A stretch of DNA of 64,000 nucleotides from the NCBI GenBank assembly GCA_012519055.1, contig JAAYQU010000001.1, forward strand, positions 1 to 64,000, written 5' to 3'. The notes below the pieces were generated by a model. It ran no database searches and had not been told where the DNA came from. It worked only from the letters and a program-made list of their open reading frames with translations. The DNA comes from Bacteroidales bacterium. GTDB lineage: Bacteria > Bacteroidota > Bacteroidia > Bacteroidales > Salinivirgaceae. The position numbers and the translations under genes were made by a program. How positions within the stretch are numbered: the first letter of the stretch is position 1; each line of letters opens with the position of its first letter. Of this stretch, positions 17,629 to 25,398 are shown in pieces.

Positions 17629-18017
17629 TGGAGCCGGCGGGAGTCGAACCCGCGTCCAGACAAGCGGCCAGATTGCTTTCTACATGCTTAGCCATTCGTT
17701 GATTGTAGGGCAGCTACCGGAGAGTGGCATCCAATATCAGCCTTAGCTCCTAAATTTTCGCATAACATTCGGAGCAAACGCTATACTATCCTCAACTTCC
17801 TGCACCCCATGCTCGGACGGCAAGAGGAAAAACCTCCGTGAGATGTCTCGTCGCAGCTCCTTGAGCCAGCGATTAAGCTAATCGACTAAATCGTATTAGG
17901 CAGCGAGAGCAAAATTATTTTCGCCATTTAATTGTTGTTGACCCTTTTTTGCAGGAGTAGTCAATCCCCGCATGCTTACAACCCCACACATCATGCTGTC
18001 AAAACCAAGTCGGCCCC
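17629..18017 (-). ncRNA. ssrA: Transfer-messenger RNA (tmRNA)
   Basis: On the minus strand the RNA begins GGGGCCGACTTGGTTTTGAC and ends in a T-arm GGGTTCGACTCCCGCC followed by CGGCTCC and a discriminator A. GGGGCCG pairs with CGGCTCC as the acceptor stem, with one G-U. The tag frame (17896-17925) reads GGC GAA AAT AAT TTT GCT CTC GCT GCC TAA, that is GENNFALAA-stop, one residue away from the GENNYALAA form I know from Bacteroides. The 3' CCA is not encoded (the genome continues CTA) and must be added. With SmpB it rescues stalled ribosomes. Confidence 0.97.
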
Positions 18018-18053
18018 ATAATTTTATGGTGGAGCTTTAAAACAAATAGCTTG

Positions 18054-18085
18054 CAAAGTTAAGCCTTTTTATCGAAAATTACAAT
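18054..18085 (-). promoter_or_regulatory. tmRNA promoter
   Basis: The minus strand carries TAACTTTG (18054-18061) and ATTG (18082-18085) separated by 20 nt, close to TTTG-N19-TAnnTTTG. Transcription would start about 30 nt before the mature 5' end. Confidence 0.65.
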
Positions 18086-18086
18086 G

Positions 18087-18094
18087 TATATTTG
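18087..18094 (+). promoter_or_regulatory. -7 box upstream of the M28 peptidase gene
   Basis: TATATTTG lies 25 nt before the ATG at 18119. It is directly next to the -33 region of the divergent tmRNA promoter, so the two promoters share sequence. Confidence 0.5.
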
Positions 18095-18118
18095 CATTAA
18101 GAAACAAAGACTACTGTT

Positions 18119-20497
18119 ATGTATAAATTTCCACTTCTAGTAGCAATACTAAGCATATTAACATTTGGTACTGTTCTTAGTCAAAAGAATGACCCTTACG
18201 AACTTATACATAATCTGACCGAAATGGTAAATCCTGATAGTTTGGCAAGAACCATTCAGGACTTGGAGGCATTTGTAAGCAGATATTCTACAAAACCCAA
18301 CCGAATCCATATTGTATCGTATTTGAGGAACAGACTTGAATCATACGGCTGCGATATCGAAATTGATACATTCCCGTACATAAACAACGGTTTCAATTTT
18401 GAACAGTACAATGTTATTGGGAAAATATATGGCACAAACAATTCAGCACCGTTATTGATAGGAGCACACTATGACAGTTGTTGCAGGACAGATTCATCGC
18501 CAGGAGCAGACGACAACGCTTCAGGGATTGCAACTGTTATTGAGGCTGCCAGAATAATTTCACAGTCGGGATTTACGCCTCGTCGAACAATTTATTTTGG
18601 AGCTTGGGCGGCAGAAGAACAAGGACTGTTGGGCAGCAGAAATTATGCACGCAAACTCAGTCTATTAGGGGTTGAACTTGACTTGGCAATAAACTTAGAT
18701 ATGATTGCTACTAACAGATCAGAAAATTATAGGGCTTATGTTAAAACTTCTTCATCTGTCACTGAACATGCACTGTTTTTTGGTAATTTGAATGGGGGAT
18801 TATCCTTAATACAAGACGCTCCAACAAGCAATTCTGACCATGCATCATTTCGACAATACGGATATCCTATTCTATATTTTCATGAATACGATTTTAGTTC
18901 CTACTATCATACTTCCCGCGATTTGTTTATTCATTTGGATATGAACTATTGCGCAAGAGTAACACAGGCAGCATTGGCAAACCTATATGCTTTCTCACAA
19001 ATGATTGACAAGCCTGAATTAGTTTGCGTCGGCAATAATGGAACAGGCACGGGAATATACGCTCAATGGTTGCCGGTAAAAGATGCTGTTTCGTACAGAA
19101 TTAAACTACAAAGCAGCGGAGATATTTTACTCGACACATTAATAACAAGCTCTTTATCATTGAGTTACGAAGATTCCTCTTTTTCATCTCTTTCACTAGT
19201 TAATTTTTATATCTCAGCTGTTGACAGTTTGATGTTTGAAGGAGTGGCTGTAACTGAAAACATTAAACTGAGCGATAAACCATTAGCATTAAACGAAGTA
19301 AAAGCTTTTTCAGACCCTGATAAAATTACAATATCATGGAAAGCACCGAGTGAGCGCGACTTAAAAGAGGTAATTGTTTGGGTCCGTGAAGAAAATCAAG
19401 ATGTTTTTGTTGATTTTGGCCGCACAGATCCCTACTCAACAGAATACGACATTATTCCTGAAGATAGCCGTCATTTATATATAAAACTTCAATGTGTTGA
19501 TAGTGCGGGGAACAATGGTGCGGAATCTGCAATAACATCAGGAGCTTTAGCTAAGTTTGACAGAGGGTTACTTGTCATTAGTGATGTTAGTACGGCAAGT
19601 GGATTTTCTAACGACTCTGTAAGAGGTTATTTTAGAGCTCTTAACAAGGTAGTACCAACAACAGTCATAAGGTCGTCAGCAAAAATACCAAACATATACA
19701 AAGCCTACGAAATGGTGTTGTGGCACAGTACAAAAGCTATTTTATCGCAAAGAATAGTTACAAATCTCGACAATTTAATAGATTACGTAAACTCAGGAGG
19801 AGGGCTTATTGTTAGCACTGATTATCCACAAAAGATGTTCGTTATTAATGAACAATACTCACTTTCTGTACCAAATGAAAGTCCTGTTAATTCGTTCCTA
19901 CATATATCAAAAATTGAATTTGTCAACGGCAGTCGATTAGAGCAAGCCCGAAGCAACCTCGCACCAACTCTTAACGTTGATCCAGAACGAGTCCCAAGTC
20001 AATTTGATGGTAATCTTAAGGAGTTTTGTGCAATAACCCCTATTGCTCCGTTGGCGCCTATTTACACTGGATATACATCACTATCTGGTAATTTAATGAA
20101 TAACAAAACTATTGGTATTATATCTAATGAGAATCCAAAATTGTGTGTTTTAAGTTTCCCTATGTTTTATTTTAAACACAACGAAATCTGCGATTTTATT
20201 TCATTTCTGAGAAACGAATGGGGATATACATCAATACCTATTGTCAGTTCAAATAAGGGGACTTTTAATTTTTATCCTAATCCCGCTGGCAATGTAGTTA
20301 CTGTTACAGTTGAAGAGACAGGAAATGATATTAATATAGAAGTATTTGATTTACAAGGAACAAGAGTCCTTCAATTAAGTAAAAAATGGTATGAAATGTT
20401 GACAACTAAAGATATAATTGTCAATATTTCAAAACTCCAGCATAATGTTTATTTCATTAAAGTTAACAATGAAACTAAATTATTGCTAAAACGTTGA
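18119..20497 (+). CDS. Secreted M28 zinc aminopeptidase with type IX sorting domain
   Basis: This 792-residue protein has a signal peptide (residues about 1-22). The M28 catalytic domain covers about residues 25-300: IGAHYDSCC (His and Asp), GADDNASGIATV, AAEEQGLLGS (general base and metal Glu), LDMIATN and YHTSRD (last His). It is followed by fibronectin-like beta domains and a region of unknown fold. The C-terminal 75 residues (FNFYPNPAGNVVTV, EVFDLQGTRVL, NVYFIKV) are a type IX secretion sorting domain. It probably trims peptides at the cell surface. Confidence 0.9.
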   Translation: MYKFPLLVAILSILTFGTVLSQKNDPYELIHNLTEMVNPDSLARTIQDLEAFVSRYSTKPNRIHIVSYLRNRLESYGCDIEIDTFPYINNGFNFEQYNVIGKIYGTNNSAPLLIGAHYDSCCRTDSSPGADDNASGIATVIEAARIISQSGFTPRRTIYFGAWAAEEQGLLGSRNYARKLSLLGVELDLAINLDMIATNRSENYRAYVKTSSSVTEHALFFGNLNGGLSLIQDAPTSNSDHASFRQYGYPILYFHEYDFSSYYHTSRDLFIHLDMNYCARVTQAALANLYAFSQMIDKPELVCVGNNGTGTGIYAQWLPVKDAVSYRIKLQSSGDILLDTLITSSLSLSYEDSSFSSLSLVNFYISAVDSLMFEGVAVTENIKLSDKPLALNEVKAFSDPDKITISWKAPSERDLKEVIVWVREENQDVFVDFGRTDPYSTEYDIIPEDSRHLYIKLQCVDSAGNNGAESAITSGALAKFDRGLLVISDVSTASGFSNDSVRGYFRALNKVVPTTVIRSSAKIPNIYKAYEMVLWHSTKAILSQRIVTNLDNLIDYVNSGGGLIVSTDYPQKMFVINEQYSLSVPNESPVNSFLHISKIEFVNGSRLEQARSNLAPTLNVDPERVPSQFDGNLKEFCAITPIAPLAPIYTGYTSLSGNLMNNKTIGIISNENPKLCVLSFPMFYFKHNEICDFISFLRNEWGYTSIPIVSSNKGTFNFYPNPAGNVVTVTVEETGNDINIEVFDLQGTRVLQLSKKWYEMLTTKDIIVNISKLQHNVYFIKVNNETKLLLKR

Positions 20498-20654
20498 GTT
20501 ATATGCATTAACGACACAGTATATAAAATCTTTGACCCAAAAATTATTCTTCTGCACGGAGTTAATTATTTCAAGTAAGTCGGCTGGTTTCAGTTTCATT
20601 TGTTCATTCAACAGATACCTTATTTTGGTTTTTCTTGCATTTTTTACGTTTTAT

Positions 20655-20685
20655 TTTGGTTTTTAATAAAAATGTACTATCTTTG
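20655..20685 (+). promoter_or_regulatory. Canonical promoter with no protein gene downstream
   Basis: TTTG (20655-20658), 19 nt, then TATCTTTG (20678-20685) match the Bacteroidota consensus exactly. The next 110 bases hold no plausible ORF, and the next gene (cheB) runs in the opposite direction. Confidence 0.75.
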
Positions 20686-20689
20686 CTTT

Positions 20690-20802
20690 GATGACCATTC
20701 TCTTGTAACCGCGGTTTAACCAGTTGCCTGAGTTTGGTCATCTTTAGTATAGCATTGCTGTTTTTCTCAAGTTTTGAGAAAAACAAAAGCTATGATGTAC
20801 GG
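20690..20802 (+). ncRNA. Candidate structured small RNA
   Basis: Just after the promoter at 20655-20685, GATGACCA (20690-20697) pairs perfectly with TGGTCATC (20735-20742) around a 37-nt loop that holds AACCGCGGTT. Next comes a strong hairpin: GTTTTTCTCAA (20759-20769) and TTGAGAAAAAC (20773-20783) with a 3-nt loop, extended outwards by TAGC/GCTA pairing. I do not recognise it as 6S, SRP, RNase P or a known riboswitch. The exact 3' end is uncertain. Confidence 0.55.
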
Positions 20803-20804
20803 TT

Positions 20805-21992
20805 TTAGTGTTTGTGATTTATAACAAACTGAGCCATTTGGTTTAATGGTAGTACGTGTTGGGCGGCTCCTAGTTTAATAGCCTCCTTAGGCATTCCAAA
20901 TATTACGCTCGATTTTTCATCTTGGGCAATGGTTACAGCACCTCTTTCTTTTAGTTCCAATAGTCCCCTGGCACCATCGTCTCCCATTCCTGTCATAAGT
21001 ATTCCCAATGCGTTAGGACCTGCATATATTGCTGCACTTCTGAAAAGTATATCAACCGAAGGTCTGTGTCTGTTTACTAATGGACCATCGTTGATTTCAA
21101 CGTAATAACGCGCACCACTGCGTTTTAACAACGTATGGCGATTTCCTGGAGCAATCAAAGCCCTTCCTCTGATTATTGTGTCGTTATCTTCTGCCTCCTT
21201 TACTGAAATTTGGCATAACTCATTAAGCCTATCTGCAAACGAGCGGGTAAAGACCTCTGGCATATGTTGCACAATTACGATTCCTGGCGAGTCGGGAGGC
21301 AAAGCCGTAAGAAACTCACGCAAAGCTTCTGTTCCACCGGTAGATGCACCTACTACAACGACCATTTCAGTTGTTTTTATCATCGATTGCCCTTTTGTGA
21401 ATGGGAGTATTACGTCGGCGCTTAGCTTTGGCTGTACCTGTATTGGTTCGCTTATACGTGGTCTTTCTTTTTTCGGCAGTGTAGTTGTGGTTTGTTGCGA
21501 TGTTATTATCGGTGATTCCGTTTGTGGTACAGATGTTGGGGTTTTTGTCACAGGTTTAGTAGTAGCACTAGCATAACCACGACGTTTTGGTTTAACCTTA
21601 GACGCAGTTTTAACCGAATCTGTGATTCTAATGCGCGACTCTTCTATAAATTCTCTGGTACTCATGTTAGGCTTTGCAATGATGTCTACTGCACCAAGCT
21701 CAAGCGCGCGCACTGCAGTATCTGCTCCTTTTGTTGTAAGTGATGATATTATTACTACTGGAATAGGATGTTGGCTCATTATTTTTCTCAAAAAGGTGAG
21801 TCCATCCATTCTTGGCATTTCAATATCGAGAGTTATTACATCGGGAACCTCTTTACGAATCTTCTTTGCTGCAAAATAGGGATCTGCTGCGACGCCAATA
21901 ACCTCTAACTCGGGATCCATATTAAAGATAGCAGAAAGAGTTTGTCTCACAACTGCGGAGTCATCAACAATCAATACCTTAATCTTTTTCAT
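20805..21992 (-). CDS. cheB: Chemotaxis response regulator protein-glutamate methylesterase
   Basis: The 395-residue protein has an N-terminal receiver domain ([11 protein letters not shown], phospho-acceptor Asp56 in [11 protein letters not shown]). Its C-terminal methylesterase has the catalytic triad Ser217 (GASTGG), His243 (VQHMP) and Asp338 or Asp339 (GMGDDGARG). The linker (about residues 130-205) is long and rich in Thr, Pro and Lys. CheB removes methyl groups from chemoreceptors when phosphorylated by CheA. It is the last gene of the operon, 146 nt after cheD. No receptor gene is nearby. Confidence 0.95.
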   Translation of the reverse strand: MKKIKVLIVDDSAVVRQTLSAIFNMDPELEVIGVAADPYFAAKKIRKEVPDVITLDIEMPRMDGLTFLRKIMSQHPIPVVIISSLTTKGADTAVRALELGAVDIIAKPNMSTREFIEESRIRITDSVKTASKVKPKRRGYASATTKPVTKTPTSVPQTESPIITSQQTTTTLPKKERPRISEPIQVQPKLSADVILPFTKGQSMIKTTEMVVVVGASTGGTEALREFLTALPPDSPGIVIVQHMPEVFTRSFADRLNELCQISVKEAEDNDTIIRGRALIAPGNRHTLLKRSGARYYVEINDGPLVNRHRPSVDILFRSAAIYAGPNALGILMTGMGDDGARGLLELKERGAVTIAQDEKSSVIFGMPKEAIKLGAAQHVLPLNQMAQFVINHKH

Positions 21993-22138
21993 ATTTCTAT
22001 AGTTTTCAGTCTAAGGTCGTATGGATCTCATATGCTTTACAGTCATACTTTTGAGTATCTAGTCCAAGGTTAGTGCGTTATATGGCCACAACTACAAATG
22101 GTATAACAAGGTATTCGATTTGCTGTTACGATCTTACA

Positions 22139-22618
22139 TTATGGTTGAGCAACTGTACGTTGAATGGTTTTCATAAGGACAACACCTGTTTGTGTGTTAA
22201 ATTGCAACTTACGTCCAAACTTTCCCCCTGTATCTGCTGCAACTATTTTTATGCCAAGATCTTGTAACATTGATTCTGCAACTTCTATATTTCTTTTACC
22301 TATGTTAAACAAATTAGTGGTAGTATCAATAACCTCACCACCTCCAAAAACTTTAGCTACAATATTATGTTTTCGGCTACCCATTTTCAGCATCTGTTCA
22401 TATAATTTTTCAATGGCTATATTGCCATATTTAGGTGATGCTAATCCCTCGCCATTCCAAAAAGGGAGCATATAATGATTTATTCCACCTATCTTAAGTG
22501 TGTTATCGTGAAAACACACCGCTATACAAGAGCCAAGTATAGTATTAACCAAATATGGTTCAACCGAATAAAACATGGCCGCTGGATAAAGATAATGTGA
22601 AGGCAATGTATTCGTCAT
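22139..22618 (-). CDS. cheD: Chemoreceptor glutamine deamidase
   Basis: This 159-residue protein shows the CheD pattern NTILGSCIAVCFHD with catalytic Cys31, GGINHYMLP with His48, and KVFGGGEVI and NIGKRNIEVAE. CheD deamidates receptor glutamines and in some bacteria works with the CheY-phosphatase CheC; no cheC is seen here. It is separated by only 3 nt from the preceding histidine-kinase-like gene, so it is part of the same transcript. Confidence 0.93.
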   Translation of the reverse strand: MTNTLPSHYLYPAAMFYSVEPYLVNTILGSCIAVCFHDNTLKIGGINHYMLPFWNGEGLASPKYGNIAIEKLYEQMLKMGSRKHNIVAKVFGGGEVIDTTTNLFNIGKRNIEVAESMLQDLGIKIVAADTGGKFGRKLQFNTQTGVVLMKTIQRTVAQP

Positions 22619-22621
22619 AAT

Positions 22622-23527
22622 TTAAAACACCACGTTATCTAAGTCATCAAACAAAAATTCATTTCCATCAAAAGCCATTCCTTCCACTACCGTACAAGCC
22701 AACCTAGGGATACTTATAATTATAAGAGTGCCCATGCCCTCTTCACTACTCAAGTCAATTCTTCCTCCAAGAATATCAAGATACGATTTGGTTATTGATA
22801 GCCCTAATCCGTATCCTTCGTTAACCGAATTTATCTCATCATTTCCCTTCTCAAAGCGATCGAATATTCTTTCTAAATTTTCATGAGAAATTCCTTCTCC
22901 ATAGTCTCTGATTGAAACAAAAAGCTCTTCGTCAACAACAGCAGTCTTTATTTCTATGTTGCTTAAATTGTTGCTGAATTTAATACCATTACTCAAAATG
23001 TTTGATATAATGAGTTTAAACATTTCGGCGTCAGTAGGAAAAACAAAATTATCGCCTACCTCTTCGGATACATGGTATTCAAAATTAACAGTCAGGTTTT
23101 TTTGTTCTGTTTTATGTTTGTATGTGTCTATAACGCTATTAATTACACCATTAATATCAACATTGTTTATTTCAACATTTGTTTGTCCAGCTTCAACTTT
23201 GGCAGCAGCAAAAATATTTTTAAGTTGGAAATCTAAATTAAAAGCCTCATTATATATAAGCTGAGCCATTGATTTTGCTCTATCTGTGTCTTTTATTTCC
23301 ATAATAGATTTACTCAAGCCTAAAATAGAAGCAAAAGGATTGACCATTTCATTTGTGACGTTTGAAAGAAAATGGCTTTTAAGAGCCTCGCTCTCGTTAA
23401 GTTTTACATTAGCAACTTTAAGTTCTTCGTTAATCTCTTGCAATTGTTTTAAGTTTCTTCTACATTGCAACATTCTATTTTTTAACTCCTCAAGTAGCTC
23501 TTCTTCTGTAAGTTGATATTTATTCAT
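22622..23527 (-). CDS. Histidine-kinase-like protein with Asn at the phospho-acceptor site
   Basis: The start at 23527 (MNKYQLTEEELLEEL) gives 301 residues. An N-terminal coiled coil (about residues 5-50) leads into a HisKA-like helix reading FLSNVTNEMVNPFASILG. By alignment with FLxNMSHEIRTPL, the phospho-accepting His is replaced by Asn59 (codon AAT). The HATPase domain looks complete: ILSNGIKFSN (N box), IRDYGEGIS (G1), ERIFDRFEKG (F) and GYGLGLSITKSYL (G2). There is no membrane segment or sensor domain. It overlaps the adjacent response-regulator gene. It may bind ATP and act as a phosphatase, scaffold or regulator. Confidence 0.88.
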   Translation of the reverse strand: MNKYQLTEEELLEELKNRMLQCRRNLKQLQEINEELKVANVKLNESEALKSHFLSNVTNEMVNPFASILGLSKSIMEIKDTDRAKSMAQLIYNEAFNLDFQLKNIFAAAKVEAGQTNVEINNVDINGVINSVIDTYKHKTEQKNLTVNFEYHVSEEVGDNFVFPTDAEMFKLIISNILSNGIKFSNNLSNIEIKTAVVDEELFVSIRDYGEGISHENLERIFDRFEKGNDEINSVNEGYGLGLSITKSYLDILGGRIDLSSEEGMGTLIIISIPRLACTVVEGMAFDGNEFLFDDLDNVVF

Positions 23528-23891
23528 TTTTCCCTGTAAGATCATTAATTATTTCGACAAGTTTTATTTCAGAAAATGGTTTTGCTATCACTGCATCTGC
23601 TCCCAACTCTTTTGCCTTTTCCAGATACTCATCAACAGTATAAGCGCCACCACCTGTTGTGGCAATTATTTTTAAGTTTTGTTGTTCTGCCTTAATTTCC
23701 ACAATTAACTCAAGTCCTCCTTTCTCGGGCATAATTATGTCAACCAAGACAACATCATAGTCATTTTCTCTTATTTTCTTAATACCCTCAACTCCGTTAG
23801 GAGCATCATCAACATATATAGGATAATCAACGAGTAAATCTTTAATGATTTCACGCATTATTACATCATCATCAATTATCAGTAGTCTCAT
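23520..23891 (-). CDS. Single-domain response regulator
   Basis: This 123-residue CheY-like receiver domain has LLIIDDDV (acidic pocket), Asp51 in LVDIIMPEKGG as the acceptor, ATTGGG with the conserved Thr, and Lys104 in AKPFS. It overlaps cheR by 4 nt (ATGA) upstream and the histidine-kinase-like gene downstream. It may be a second CheY or a phosphate sink. It differs from the cheY at 27459-27823. Confidence 0.92.
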   Translation of the reverse strand: MRLLIIDDDVIMREIIKDLLVDYPIYVDDAPNGVEGIKKIRENDYDVVLVDIIMPEKGGLELIVEIKAEQQNLKIIATTGGGAYTVDEYLEKAKELGADAVIAKPFSEIKLVEIINDLTGKNE

Positions 23892-24751
23892 CGATGGTCG
23901 TCTTTTTGAAAAATTGTTGGTTTTATATGCTTTAATGGTACATTCATGTTTGTTATAGATTCAGAATGACCAAGAAAGAAATATCCTTTCGGTCGTAAGT
24001 GCCGGCACAGCTTATTTATCACGTTTTCTTGCGTTTCTCTATCAAAGTATATCAAAGTGTTTCTACAAAATATGATATCAAAGGTTTCATTTATCGAATA
24101 AGATGAATCCATAAGATTCATTCTGCCAAATTTAACTTTTGATCTTACTTGTGGAATAACTCTGTATAAATTTTTCCTGGGATCTTTCGATTTTAAAAAA
24201 TACTTTCTCCTCAATGACATGGGAATTGGCTCTACTTTATCCTCTTTATAAACCGCATCGATTGCTGCTTTTAAAACAATCGTAGAGATATCCGTTCCAA
24301 TAATTTGATAATCTATTCCACTATTATTTTTAATATTTTCGTTAAACTCATTGATTGTAAACGCAATAGTATATGCTTCTTCTCCACTTGAACTTCCTGC
24401 GCTCCATATTTTTATGTTTCGCTGGTTGTTTGATATGGCTTCAGGTAGTATTACATCTCTCATAAAATCAAAATGGGCAGGCTCGCGAAAAAAATCGGTT
24501 TTGTTGGTTGATACAACATCCATCATATGTATAACCTCCTCAGAACCGGGCGTTCCAAACACATGTTCAATATACTCTTTGAATGTAGACAAATTCAGTT
24601 CTTTAAGTCGCTTTTGCAAACGACTTTGCAACATAACTTTTTTCACATACGGCATTTTAATTCCATACTCGCCATATATGTATGAACTTAATGCATCAAA
24701 ATCTTTATCTGACAACTGAGCATTATAATATGTTTTGGGCTGAATGTCCAT
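23888..24751 (-). CDS. cheR: Chemotaxis protein methyltransferase
   Basis: I choose the ATG at 24751 (MDIQPKTYYNAQLSDKDF), since the TTG further up is less likely. The protein has about 287 residues with the N-terminal CheR helical domain (YGIKMPYVKKVMLQSRLQKR) and the SAM-binding domain (IKIWSAGSSSGEEAYTIAF, IIGTDIS, DIIFCRNTLIYFD, FFLGHSES). CheR methylates receptor glutamates. The C-terminus lacks an obvious TPR extension. Confidence 0.95.
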   Translation of the reverse strand: MDIQPKTYYNAQLSDKDFDALSSYIYGEYGIKMPYVKKVMLQSRLQKRLKELNLSTFKEYIEHVFGTPGSEEVIHMMDVVSTNKTDFFREPAHFDFMRDVILPEAISNNQRNIKIWSAGSSSGEEAYTIAFTINEFNENIKNNSGIDYQIIGTDISTIVLKAAIDAVYKEDKVEPIPMSLRRKYFLKSKDPRKNLYRVIPQVRSKVKFGRMNLMDSSYSINETFDIIFCRNTLIYFDRETQENVINKLCRHLRPKGYFFLGHSESITNMNVPLKHIKPTIFQKDDHR

Positions 24752-24802
24752 CACTTTTATATACAAATTTTAATTAAGAAGATTTCTTACATAAGCGTTT
24801 TA

Positions 24803-25336
24803 TTACTCTTCCTCTTTAACTTCTCCTGCCTCTTCAGTTTTTGCCTGTAGCAATACTACTTCGTTGGTTGAAAAAATGAGGTCGATATTCAAAAGCATTA
24901 TAAATGCATCGTCACCTTGACGCCACATACCTTTAATAAACTCGGCTTTATATCGAGTTCCAATACTTGGAGATGGTTCAACCTGCATCTCGTCAATTTC
25001 AAGCACTTCACTTACTGAATCAACCAAAATACCCAACATTACTTCTTCACCACTGATGTCAACATTTAATACTATAATACATGTATCGGGAGTTGCTTCT
25101 TTTTTTTCCATTCCGAACTTTACACGCATATCAACAACTGGCAACACATTACCTCTCAGATTGATAACTCCGCACATGTACTCAGGAGAATGTGGTACTT
25201 TTGTTATGGGCTTGAGCTCTAATATGTTTAATACTTTCTGAACGTTAGTAGCAAATTCCTCGTCTCCAAGACGAAAAGACAAGTAGGTTTGAATGTCTTT
25301 GCTTACTGTGTCGGCTTCTTTGTGTTTCTCTTTCAT
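24803..25336 (-). CDS. cheW: Chemotaxis coupling protein CheW
   Basis: The protein has about 177 residues from the ATG at 25336 (MKEKHKEADTVSKD). Its SH3-like CheW fold is visible in TYLSFRLGDEEFATNVQKVLNI, ITKVPHSPEYMCGVINLRGNVLPVVDMR and VSEVLEI. CheW links receptors to CheA. An acidic tail (EEAGEVKEEE) extends beyond the usual end. The gene lies 62 nt after cheA. Confidence 0.93.
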   Translation of the reverse strand: MKEKHKEADTVSKDIQTYLSFRLGDEEFATNVQKVLNILELKPITKVPHSPEYMCGVINLRGNVLPVVDMRVKFGMEKKEATPDTCIIVLNVDISGEEVMLGILVDSVSEVLEIDEMQVEPSPSIGTRYKAEFIKGMWRQGDDAFIMLLNIDLIFSTNEVVLLQAKTEEAGEVKEEE

Positions 25337-25398
25337 AATATTGTTATTTTTGTTTTTTCTTATAGTTTTATACACTAGTAATATCTTTAGTAAAATTT

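Noticed and set aside
20604-20786. 60-residue minus-strand ORF between the M28 peptidase gene and cheB
   Set aside because: It is Lys/Asn-rich low-complexity sequence running across the promoter and stems of the candidate RNA; no ribosome binding site or family pattern.
21178-21879. Several plus-strand ORFs opposite cheB
   Set aside because: They are shadow frames of the conserved CheB coding sequence.
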